A DNA stretch of 10,252 nucleotides from an uncultured Cocleimonas sp. (GCA_938041705.1 CALISP010000279.1:1-10252); one strand, 5' to 3'; positions 1 to 6,312 are shown, counted from the first letter of the stretch. The notes: a model not told the origin generated them from the sequence alone. Numbers and translations are program-made.

Positions 1-602
1 CCAATTAAATCTATATGTTCTTTTGCAAGTTCTTTTAAATCGCCATGTACTTTTTGTATATGAAAGCAATCGTACATTATTTTGAGATTTGGTAAATTCA
101 GATCTTTTAAGATAGCAACTGCAACATTCATATCACCCAAGAAATAATCAGGAACGTCGATTCTATTAATCGGCTCAATTAATATATCTATTCCATATTT
201 CTCAGCTTTTTTTGCTGCGTAAAACAAATTATCTTTAAATACTTTCATTGCCAATTCTTGATCACAATTTGCTGTAACTTTTCCAGCCATAACATGCACA
301 TTAGGTGTTTTAATTTGAAACGCATATTCAATTGCTTGATCAATCACTTGATGAGCTTCATCACTTCTATCTGGATGAGCACAGATTCCAAACTCACCTA
401 TTTCTCTATTACCAATATCAGTGTTTAAACCTACCATTGGTAAACCTGTTTCCGTTAAAACATCTAGTACCGTTTGTGTTGAATAGGCAAAAGGCCAATG
501 ACATTCTACAGCGACAAAACCTGCTTTTTTTGCTGCACGGATACCTTCAATTAAATCCAGTTCTTGCCACAGATAGCCTAAATTAGCGGAGTGTTTTATC
601 AT
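1..602 (-). CDS. Hydroxypyruvate isomerase-like TIM-barrel protein (3' end cut by window)
   Basis: About 200 residues of a xylose-isomerase-like TIM barrel, most like the hydroxypyruvate isomerase (Hyi)/2-oxo-tetronate isomerase (OtnI) group, which interconverts hydroxypyruvate or similar keto-sugars with their aldehyde isomers in the cytosol. Visible hallmarks are the N-terminal SANLGYLW strand, an NT-x2-G...GEFG loop (60-72), the catalytic-Glu motif IEPIN (E143) followed by DVPDYFL, and the metal-ligand motif MYDCFH (D178, H181). Family members are about 255-260 aa, so roughly 55-60 C-terminal residues, including the second catalytic Glu, lie outside the window. The ATG at 602 is fixed by an in-frame TAG 12 bases upstream; no clear Shine-Dalgarno is visible. 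It starts 36 bp after the metal permease on the same strand and may be cotranscribed. The family call is fairly safe; the exact substrate is not. Confidence 0.8.
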   Translation of the reverse strand, partial: MIKHSANLGYLWQELDLIEGIRAAKKAGFVAVECHWPFAYSTQTVLDVLTETGLPMVGLNTDIGNREIGEFGICAHPDRSDEAHQVIDQAIEYAFQIKTPNVHVMAGKVTANCDQELAMKVFKDNLFYAAKKAEKYGIDILIEPINRIDVPDYFLGDMNVAVAILKDLNLPNLKIMYDCFHIQKVHGDLKELAKEHIDLI

Positions 603-638
603 ATTTAAGATCTAATAAGTTCGATTGTACAAATACGG

Positions 639-1769
639 TTAACTTGCTTGTGTCGTTAAACCAAATAGTTTTCCTGACTTTAACTTAATAACTACTGCAA
701 TTAATAATAATAAAGCTGCCCAAGCAATTACAGGAGGAACCATATCGTGATTATGTGCAATTTGTCCTTGTACATCTATACTTAGTTTTACAACTAAATA
801 ATCCACAATAAATCCTGTGATTAACGCAACTACTCCAACACCACTAAGATAAGCAATAAGCGAACGTCGCCCTAATTCTTTACCAATGACACCTAAGGTT
901 GAGATATTCGTTGCTGGTCCAGCCATTAAAAACACCATTGCCGTGCCAGGTGAAACACCCGCTAGCAATAAACCAGCGGCGATTGGAGTCGATGCCGTAG
1001 CACAAACATACATGGGAATTCCTACCACCAACATTACCAGCATTGCAGGTAAACCACTGCCCCATTCTGCGAGAAAAGATACAGGCACAAAGGTTTTAAC
1101 CGCAGCCGCGAAAACTAGTCCTATACATAACCAAAATAAGACTTTATCAAATAGATCAACAAAGGAGTAGACCACACCATCCCAAGCACGTTGCAGTAAA
1201 CTAATTTTTACTGGTTTAGCATCTGCTTTAGAGGAACTACAACAAGATTGTTCAGTAATTTCAACTGGCTCTGCTTTTTTGCTAGCACAACAACTGGTTT
1301 CAATAGTAGATTCCGATGTAACTGATGATATGGCAGGTTCTTTACTAACGTTATTATTTGAAACAATATTATCTTCCGATTTACCTACCAAAAGCCCTGC
1401 TGTTATTGCTGATGTAATTGCAGCAATTGGCCTCACAATTGCCATAAATGGTCCTAACAGGGCGAATGAAATACTTACTGAGTCTATACCTGTCTCTGGA
1501 GTAGAAACCAAAAATGAAACCGTTGCAGGCTTTGAAGCACCTGCCTTACGAAGTCCTAGTGCTGCGGGTATTACACCACATGAGCACAGTGGTAAAGGAG
1601 CTCCAAATAACGCTGCTTTTACAATTGAAGGTAAACCATTTCCACTTAGATGTTTATGCAGTAATTCAGTCGGTATCAAAGCTTTTATCAAACCACCAAT
1701 GATCAGTCCCAATACTAACCAAGGTGCTGCTTCTAAACTAAGTTCTAGCAAGTTATTTAGAAAAGTCAT
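639..1769 (-). CDS. SO_0444-type Cu/Zn efflux permease (YraQ/DUF318 family)
   Basis: A 376-aa inner-membrane permease of the DUF318/YraQ-like family, close to the SO_0444 group annotated as Cu/Zn efflux transporters. Two homologous membrane halves are visible (about residues 10-128 and 197-330) with a last helix at 345-362. The first half carries APLPLCSCGVIP (C62, C64) and a STPETG turn; the second carries the matching VCATASTPIAAG (C256) and AGPATN. These Cys/Pro motifs mark the presumed metal pathway. The halves are joined by a hydrophilic loop (129-190) with two CC pairs (C160-C161, C176-C177) that could capture soft metal ions. A histidine pair, H339 and H341, lies before the last helix. 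The start codon overlaps the stop of the MerR gene by 4 bp (ATGA), implying translational coupling and metal-induced expression. The transported ion is inferred from the regulator type and family. Confidence 0.85.
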   Translation of the reverse strand: MTFLNNLLELSLEAAPWLVLGLIIGGLIKALIPTELLHKHLSGNGLPSIVKAALFGAPLPLCSCGVIPAALGLRKAGASKPATVSFLVSTPETGIDSVSISFALLGPFMAIVRPIAAITSAITAGLLVGKSEDNIVSNNNVSKEPAISSVTSESTIETSCCASKKAEPVEITEQSCCSSSKADAKPVKISLLQRAWDGVVYSFVDLFDKVLFWLCIGLVFAAAVKTFVPVSFLAEWGSGLPAMLVMLVVGIPMYVCATASTPIAAGLLLAGVSPGTAMVFLMAGPATNISTLGVIGKELGRRSLIAYLSGVGVVALITGFIVDYLVVKLSIDVQGQIAHNHDMVPPVIAWAALLLLIAVVIKLKSGKLFGLTTQAS

Positions 1770-2185
1770 GATAGCTTCACTCCTTTTGATTCATCATCCA
1801 AGGCGCTTAATATAGTGCATGATGTCGCTGGTTCATCACCGCCACAACAAGCATCTGAAATGACATAAAGTGCATCTCGCATCCTAGTAAGTTCCGTGAT
1901 TTTATTCTCAATCTGTTCTAACTTTTGTTCTGCTATTGATTTTACTTCAGAACAGCTATGTTGATCTTTCTCAACACGCAACGTCAACAATTCTGAAATT
2001 TCATTTAAAGAAAAACCCACTGACTTAGCTTGGTGAATGAATTTCAATTGCTTCAATGATTCAGCATCATATTCTCGGTAACCAGAATCTGTTCGTGATA
2101 CAGGCTGCAACAAACCCTTCTTCTCGTAATAGCGCAGGGTTTCAACTTGAAAACCCGTTTGTTTAGATAGCTCACCAATTCTCAT
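1766..2185 (-). CDS. MerR-family heavy-metal sensor, ZntR/CadR-like
   Basis: A 139-aa MerR-family activator. The N-terminus MRIGELSKQTGFQVETLRYYEKKGLL is the canonical winged helix-turn-helix, followed by a dimerising coiled coil (about 75-108) and a C-terminal metal loop. C78 (HSCSEV) and the loop cysteines C113, C114 and C123 align with the Zn ligands of E. coli ZntR (CCG-x7-C-x-IL-x-AL, then SKGVK). The position of the ZntR loop His is occupied by Glu118, so Zn, Cd or Pb specificity is open. The open frame continues upstream to an ATG at 2293, but that extension runs through the promoter and matches nothing; 2185 is chosen because the family always begins M-x-IGELA/S at the helix-turn-helix. 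It is first in its operon, directly behind a MerR-type promoter, so autoregulation is likely. Confidence 0.92.
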   Translation of the reverse strand: MRIGELSKQTGFQVETLRYYEKKGLLQPVSRTDSGYREYDAESLKQLKFIHQAKSVGFSLNEISELLTLRVEKDQHSCSEVKSIAEQKLEQIENKITELTRMRDALYVISDACCGGDEPATSCTILSALDDESKGVKLS

Positions 2186-2230
2186 AGTTAACTCAACTTC
2201 TTTGAAAGCGATAATAAATAAATTAACTAA

Positions 2231-2262
2231 AGTATAAACCCTAAAGCTAACTTTAGGGTCAA
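2231..2262 (-). promoter_or_regulatory. MerR-type metal-responsive promoter with dyad operator
   Basis: On the minus strand a -35 TTGACC (2257-2262) and a -10 TATACT (2231-2236) are separated by 20 bp, the over-long spacing typical of ZntR/MerR-activated promoters. Between and overlapping them is a perfect inverted repeat: ACCCTAAAG and CTTTAGGGT with a 4-bp centre (2238-2259). The geometry matches that known for the E. coli zntA promoter (TTGACT, 20-bp spacer with dyad, TATCCT). Transcription would start near 2224, giving a leader of about 39 nt before the MerR start codon and carrying the permease as well. Direct reading of the boxes; the regulator assignment is inference from the adjacent gene. 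Confidence 0.9.
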
Positions 2263-2336
2263 GGATTTTTAAAGTGAACTTGAATAAGCCCAATTCACAC
2301 CAACAATATGAATGTCTAGCAAACTATTGTTTATCG

Positions 2337-2372
2337 ACTAAACTATAAACGTTAGGCTAATTTTAGAATACT
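2337..2372. repeat. Degenerate second copy of the metal promoter element
   Basis: This stretch aligns with 2226-2260 in the same orientation. The shared segments are ACTAAA, TATAAAC, GCTAA and TTTAG, with a single-base gap and scattered mismatches. The minus-strand -10 equivalent (TATAGT) survives, but the position of the -35 box reads AGTATT and the dyad is no longer perfect. It may be a decayed duplicate or a low-affinity second site. It lies about 55-90 bp before the divergent Gly-rich gene, so it could also affect that gene. Confidence 0.45.
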
Positions 2373-2425
2373 AGAGAACGTTGCAATAATAATAATGCAA
2401 TACTCTCTCATCAAAGGAGATCCAC

Positions 2426-3355
2426 ATGAACGGTATAGATACAATTAAGATATTAGGCAGCCTTCTTGGCAACGGTGCATTATCAAAAGGCTCAGGAGGA
2501 AATGTATTAGGCAATATCCTTGGTTCAGCTTTAGGTGGTGCACAGAATCAACAAACTCAAGGCGGCGGCATGTTAGGCGATGTTTTGGGTGGTTTAATAG
2601 GTGGCAACCAGCGTAATACTGGCGGTGGAGGAATGGCTGACATACTCGGTGGGCTTCTTGGTGGTCAACAACAGCAACAAGGTGGCGGCGGTTTAGGTGA
2701 TCTTCTTGGAAGTCTTACGGGCGGCGGCGGTCAAAGTGGTGGTGGTCTTGGTGACTTATTAGGTAGCTTAGCTGGCGGACGTCAACAACAAGCACCACAA
2801 GGTGGCGGCATGGGTGACATTCTCGGTAGCATTCTTGGCGGCGGCAGTGGCGGAAACGCTGGTGGCTTAGGTGGTTCGGGTGGTCTAGGTGGATTACTAG
2901 GTGGTGCATTAACTAAATATGCTCAAAACCAAAATGCAGACGTACCAAACCATGACCATTCAAATTGTGACCATTTACCGATGGGCGTTAATCAAAATGA
3001 AGCCGCTGATCAAGCGACGTTAATTATCCGTGCAATGATAAATGCAGCTAAGTCAGATGGCAGCATCGACGAAGCAGAGCAGGAAAAAGTTGTTGGTAAA
3101 TTAGGTGACGTATCTCAAGAAGAAGCAGATTTCGTTCGTAGCGAATTCCGTGCTCCTTTAGACGTTGATGCATTTGTAAGAAGCATTCCCCGAGGAATGG
3201 AACAACAAATATACGCCGTATCATTAATGGCAATTGATCTAGATACTAATAAAGAAGCTCATTACTTAGACTCGCTAGCGAAAGGTTTGAATATTCAGCC
3301 TCAGTTAGCAAATCAGATTCATGAGCAATTAGGTGCACCAGCTATTTACTCTTAA
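2426..3355 (+). CDS. Gly-rich repeat protein with C-terminal TerB/YebE-like DUF533 domain
   Basis: A 309-aa protein in three parts. Residues 1-165 are very Gly/Leu-rich, with at least five units of the form GGG(M/L)-x-D(I/V/L)LG(G/S)-x2-GG separated by Gln-rich linkers. Residues 176-183 hold a compact His/Cys cluster (H176, H178, C181, H183). Residues about 193-305 resemble the DUF533/YebE member of the TerB superfamily: the two TerB-like acidic repeats are visible as AAKSDGSIDEAE (207-218) and AIDLDTNKEAHYLDSLA (269-285). YebE is described as an inner-membrane protein; here no conventional signal peptide or long hydrophobic helix is clear, though the Gly/Leu units could associate with membrane. 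A strong ribosome binding site (AAGGAG, 6 nt spacing) supports the ATG. It is transcribed divergently from the metal-efflux operon; cellular role unknown. Confidence 0.85.
   Translation: MNGIDTIKILGSLLGNGALSKGSGGNVLGNILGSALGGAQNQQTQGGGMLGDVLGGLIGGNQRNTGGGGMADILGGLLGGQQQQQGGGGLGDLLGSLTGGGGQSGGGLGDLLGSLAGGRQQQAPQGGGMGDILGSILGGGSGGNAGGLGGSGGLGGLLGGALTKYAQNQNADVPNHDHSNCDHLPMGVNQNEAADQATLIIRAMINAAKSDGSIDEAEQEKVVGKLGDVSQEEADFVRSEFRAPLDVDAFVRSIPRGMEQQIYAVSLMAIDLDTNKEAHYLDSLAKGLNIQPQLANQIHEQLGAPAIYS
2561..2905 (+). repeat. In-gene tandem GDLLG-type repeats
   Basis: About 345 bp encoding residues 46-160 consist of imperfect units of roughly 50-75 bp, each encoding a Gly triplet, then G/A-D-(I/V/L)-L-G, then Gly-Gly. 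GGCGGC and GGTGGT tracts and CAA-rich linkers recur. The third and fourth units share the protein string GGGLGDLLGSL. Such DNA can expand or contract by slippage in frame. Confidence 0.75.
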
Positions 3356-3370
3356 ACATAAGAGTTCAGC

Positions 3371-3406
3371 ACACAAAAAAGCGGCAATATAGCCGCTTTT
3401 TTGTGT
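3371..3406. terminator. Bidirectional rho-independent terminator
   Basis: A perfect 15-bp stem (ACACAAAAAAGCGGC at 3371-3385 pairing with 3392-3406) closes a 6-nt AATATA loop. The GC core GCGGC/GCCGC is flanked by an A run on the left and a T run on the right, so either strand yields a hairpin followed by U residues. It lies 16 bp after the DUF533 gene stop and also serves the convergent orphan gene that ends at 3482. Confidence 0.93.
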
Positions 3407-3416
3407 TTGTGTTTTC

Positions 3417-3438
3417 TAAAAGACATCCCCCTACTTTT
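3417..3438. repeat. C-tract intergenic repeat, copy 1
   Basis: Reads TAAAAGACAT, then five C, then TACTTTT. It shares this pattern with 4025-4046 and 6273-6295. It lies just right of the bidirectional terminator and 44 bp from the end of the orphan gene. AATACATT follows, similar to the ATACTT that follows the other copies. Confidence 0.6.
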
Positions 3439-3481
3439 AATACATTATTTGAGGTTTATTTAAATTAATTAATAAAAATAT

Positions 3482-3916
3482 TCAAGCATTAAGTTTTTTA
3501 GCATTCTCAAAAGCATTCCAATCATCAAAACCAAATGGAGTTTTAGCCGTATCAATTACACGACGTTTCAAAGTTTGTAATTCTATTTTAAGGTCTGATG
3601 AATGCTTTACAAAATGGATTAATTTTCCGCTTTCAGTATGACCTTTAAAATAAATCATCGATTGGTTTTGATGAGCGATAAGGTCAATATAGAAAATAAC
3701 CTGTTTACCTAAATGTTCTACTTTTAGCCCAACTTCACGTTCATTATCCAATGATTTATGCAAATCATTAATCCAGATAACGATATCCGTATTAGTTACT
3801 TTTTTACTGGTTTGAGGATTAAGTAATATCTGACAATTAGAAATTATTGCCTTACTTCTTAAGCTTATTGAATTGAGAATATCTTCTTTCGAAAAATCAT
3901 TATAAGTAGCTTCCAT
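3482..3916 (-). CDS. Hypothetical protein, 144 aa
   Basis: Not recognised. The protein is soluble in appearance: no signal peptide, no membrane segment, and a single Cys (C28). It is mixed charged/polar with a Lys-rich C-terminal third. Predictable features are an N-terminal amphipathic region (7-35), a central beta-like stretch around GLKVEHLGKQVIFYIDLIA (63-81), then GHTESGKLIHFVKH (92-105), a helix around LKIELQTLKRRVIDTA, and a terminal PFGFDDWNAFENAKKL. A ribosome binding site, AAGGAAG with 5-nt spacing, supports the ATG at 3916, so the gene is very likely real. It stands alone, convergent to the DUF533 gene and divergent from the flavoprotein, with copies of the C-tract repeat on both sides. 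No function is proposed. Confidence 0.75.
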   Translation of the reverse strand: MEATYNDFSKEDILNSISLRSKAIISNCQILLNPQTSKKVTNTDIVIWINDLHKSLDNEREVGLKVEHLGKQVIFYIDLIAHQNQSMIYFKGHTESGKLIHFVKHSSDLKIELQTLKRRVIDTAKTPFGFDDWNAFENAKKLNA

Positions 3917-4222
3917 ACCAACTTCCTTTTTGTTTTTTTGTTCCTATAATTAATTAGTGTTTTATAAGTCTCATAAGTTCATTTAGTGCTTGTGAATCAC
4001 ATTGAATACTGAATAACCTCAGTTAGAAAACACCCCCCCTACTTTTAAGTAATACTTCATTTTGTTGTTTAAAAACGTAAAGAGAACATATGAAGAGTTA
4101 AGTACATCCAAATAATACAAATCAGAATTATTACGTTATCTAATTGATTGTCGCAATGACATACTGTTTAGACCTTTTACTTATTGAAGGCTATATGGCC
4201 AAACTGATAACATAAATAACCA
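3917..4222. other. 306-bp divergent intergenic region
   Basis: Lies between the orphan gene and the flavoprotein gene and must carry promoters for both. It contains C-tract repeat copy 2 and a 10-bp ACCTCAGTTA (4016-4025) that recurs at the flavoprotein start codon. A weak plus-strand promoter candidate is TTGATT (4144-4149), 17 bp, TTTAGA (4167-4172); it matches consensus poorly. No open frame of note, no hairpin terminator and no RNA gene is seen. Confidence 0.55.
4025..4046. repeat. C-tract intergenic repeat, copy 2
   Basis: Reads AGAAAACA, then seven C, then TACTTTT, continuing AAGTAATACTT. Same orientation as the copies at 3417 and 6273, with a longer C run. It sits 177 bp upstream of the flavoprotein start and 108 bp upstream of the orphan gene start. 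Confidence 0.6.
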
Positions 4223-6265
4223 ATGACCTCAGTTAAAGACCCACTTTTACAGCCTTTTCAGCTTCGCCATCTAAGCTTACGAAATCGTATTATTAGCACC
4301 TCGCATGCTCCGGCGTATGCTGAACAAGGTCATCCTCGTGATCAATACCGTTTGTATCATGAAGAGAAAGCCAAAGGAGGTGTGGCGCTAACCATGATAG
4401 GCGGATCAACCAATATCTCACCCGATAGCCCATCTGTTTTTGGTCAGCTATACGCAGGAGATGACAGCATTTTGCCATGGTTTGAGAAGCTGACTTCTGA
4501 CGTAAAACAACATGGCGCGGCAATTATGTGTCAGATTACCCACATGGGTCGTCGCACCTCAAGTGATGATGGTCATTGGCTTCCTGTTATTGGCCCTTCG
4601 GAAACGCGCGAACGCGCACATCGTTCTTATCCAAAGACGATGGAAGATTTTGACCTTCAACGAGTAATAAAACACTTTGCAGAAACAGCATTACGCTGTA
4701 AACAAGGTGGCTTTGATGGTATTGAAATACTGTCGCATTCACATTTACTCGGTCAATTTCTCTCGCCATTAGTCAATAAACGCGAAGATGATTATGGTGG
4801 TAGTTTAAACAATCGCCTACGTTTAACGCTTCAAGTATTAGACGCAATACGTGACAAAGTAGGTACTGATTTTATCGTAGGTCTGCGAATTACAGGTGAT
4901 GAGTTAACTGAAGGTGGACTTGAGGCAGTTGAATGCATCGAAATAGCCAAACTACTTGAAGCATCTGGAATGGTTGATTACCTTAATATACTAGCAGGGG
5001 CACCTTATGATGACTTAGGCTTGGCAGGCTGGGTATCACCTATGGGAATGCCTTCTGCACCGTATTTATCTATTGCTGCTGATATACGTAAAGCGGTATC
5101 GATACCGATTATGCATGCAGGAGGAATTGCTGATATTGCTACAGCACGTTGGGCAATCAACGATGGCTTAGTCGATTTAGTAGGCATGACACGAGCACAA
5201 ATTGCTGACCCTCACCTAGTCAACAAAATATCACAAGGCAAAGAAGAAGATATTCGACCCTGTGTGGGAATGGGCTATTGCGTCGATAGAGTCAACCAAG
5301 GTAAACAAGCTTTGTGTGGGCACAACCCTGCAACAGGTCGCGAACAAACTCTTTCACATTTTATTACATCAGATAATAAAAACAACAGTAAAAATGCAGT
5401 TGTAGTTGGTGCAGGACCAGCAGGTTTAGAAGCAGCTCGAGTATTGTCACTACGTGGTTTTAAGGTCACTTTATTCGAGGCATCTAACAAACTTGGTGGG
5501 CAAATAATCCTTGCTTCCAAAGGTAGTACCCGAAATCAACTATGGGGAGTTGCTGATTGGTTAATTGAGCAAGTTACAAAACTAGATATTGATATCCGTA
5601 CTAACAACTATGCCGAAGCTGACGACATACTTGCAGAAAACCCTGATTTAGTGGTAATTGCAACTGGCGGAATGCCAGAAACATTGGATGTTAACGGCTC
5701 AGAATATACCGTAAGCAGTTGGGACGTACTCTACGGAGAAACTTTAAAAGGTGAAGTATTAGTCTTTGATGATCATGGAGATCATCAAGCGGCAGTTACA
5801 GCTAATGTCATTGCTAATTCTGGTTGTGAAGTACTATTCGTCACACCAGATAGAACTACCCTACATGACCTTGGCCCAACCAATTCATCAGTAGTACATC
5901 GTGATCTTTACTTAGCTGGCGTTAGTTTCCAAACCGATCTTGATATTATTGATATTAAAAAGAATAAAGGTCGACTAAGCGTTATATTAAAAAACGTTCT
6001 AACCAAACAAAAACAAACAAAAACTGTCGATCATGTGGTGATAGAAAACGGTACTAAGGCAAATGCAGACGTTTACGAAACACTTAAAGCACAATCGAAA
6101 AATCATGGTGAAATAGATATAAATACCCTAGCAGATGGCAAATTAAAACTGCCTAAAAATAATCCAGAAGGCTCGTTTGATTTAGTTCGTGTTGGTGATG
6201 CAGTTTCATCAAGGAATATACATGCGGCGATTTATGATGCTTTAAGAGTTGCTTCTTTCTATTAG
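4223..6265 (+). CDS. OYE/TMADH-type FMN-FAD oxidoreductase, DgcA or N-methylproline demethylase-like
   Basis: A 680-aa cytosolic flavoprotein of the trimethylamine dehydrogenase/2,4-dienoyl-CoA reductase group. Residues 1-340 form the Old Yellow Enzyme barrel (FMN): PFQLRHLSLRNRI, ITHMGRR (105-111), HLLGQFLSPLVNKREDDYGGSLNNR (174-198) and MHAGG (297-301). Residues 347-365 are the Fe-S region, C347-x5-C353-x11-C365, with Met350 where TMADH has its second Cys. Residues 390-680 are the FAD/NAD(P)-binding half, with GAGPAGLEAA (396-405) and a terminal RVGDA-x10-A motif. The HLL-x-QF active-site form and CVGMGYC resemble, from memory, the dimethylglycine/N-methylproline demethylase branch, so an N-demethylase on small methylated amines is plausible but unproven. 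No convincing ribosome binding site precedes ATG 4223, but the sequence aligns with the family from residue 6. A FAD reductase follows after 47 bp. Confidence 0.88.
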   Translation: MTSVKDPLLQPFQLRHLSLRNRIISTSHAPAYAEQGHPRDQYRLYHEEKAKGGVALTMIGGSTNISPDSPSVFGQLYAGDDSILPWFEKLTSDVKQHGAAIMCQITHMGRRTSSDDGHWLPVIGPSETRERAHRSYPKTMEDFDLQRVIKHFAETALRCKQGGFDGIEILSHSHLLGQFLSPLVNKREDDYGGSLNNRLRLTLQVLDAIRDKVGTDFIVGLRITGDELTEGGLEAVECIEIAKLLEASGMVDYLNILAGAPYDDLGLAGWVSPMGMPSAPYLSIAADIRKAVSIPIMHAGGIADIATARWAINDGLVDLVGMTRAQIADPHLVNKISQGKEEDIRPCVGMGYCVDRVNQGKQALCGHNPATGREQTLSHFITSDNKNNSKNAVVVGAGPAGLEAARVLSLRGFKVTLFEASNKLGGQIILASKGSTRNQLWGVADWLIEQVTKLDIDIRTNNYAEADDILAENPDLVVIATGGMPETLDVNGSEYTVSSWDVLYGETLKGEVLVFDDHGDHQAAVTANVIANSGCEVLFVTPDRTTLHDLGPTNSSVVHRDLYLAGVSFQTDLDIIDIKKNKGRLSVILKNVLTKQKQTKTVDHVVIENGTKANADVYETLKAQSKNHGEIDINTLADGKLKLPKNNPEGSFDLVRVGDAVSSRNIHAAIYDALRVASFY

Positions 6266-6272
6266 GGTTTAA

Positions 6273-6295
6273 TAAAAGACACCCCCCTACTTTTT
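6273..6295. repeat. C-tract intergenic repeat, copy 3
   Basis: Reads TAAAAGACA, then six C, then TACTTTTT, continuing GATACTTTA. It fills most of the 47-bp gap between the flavoprotein and the reductase, ending 17 bp before the reductase ATG and just before its ribosome binding site. Any transcript through both genes would contain it. Confidence 0.6.
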
Positions 6296-6312
6296 GATAC
6301 TTTAAGGAATAA

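Noticed and set aside
332..586. Plus-strand 84-aa open frame near the left edge
   Set aside because: It lies opposite the hydroxypyruvate-isomerase-like coding region, which has recognisable catalytic motifs.
1279..1815. Plus-strand 178-aa open frame across the permease gene
   Set aside because: It is antisense to a clear membrane protein; its Pro/Ser/Ala-rich translation shows no motif and no ribosome binding site was seen.
2186..2293. N-terminal extension of the MerR regulator to an upstream ATG at 2293
   Set aside because: The extension is translated from the -10/-35 and dyad operator, matches no MerR protein, and the family begins at MRIGELSK (2185) behind a plausible ribosome binding site.
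2381..2400. TTGCA...TGCAA inverted repeat in an AAT-rich stretch before the DUF533 gene
   Set aside because: Only 5-bp arms around a simple AAT repeat; easily explained by composition.
2561..2905. CRISPR-like periodic repeat
   Set aside because: The periodicity is of Gly codons within one open frame; units are imperfect and there are no unique spacers.
3417..4046. Transposon or integron cassette delimited by C-tract repeats 1 and 2
   Set aside because: The repeats lack inverted ends, no transposase or integrase is present, and they do not have the paired core sites of attC; the boundary idea is kept only as a hypothesis in the findings.
5261..5317. Frameshift or sequencing error in the Fe-S motif of the flavoprotein
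   Set aside because: The reading frame is intact on both sides and the neighbouring residues (CVGMGYC, DRV, HNPATGRE) look like a coherent subfamily signature rather than damage.
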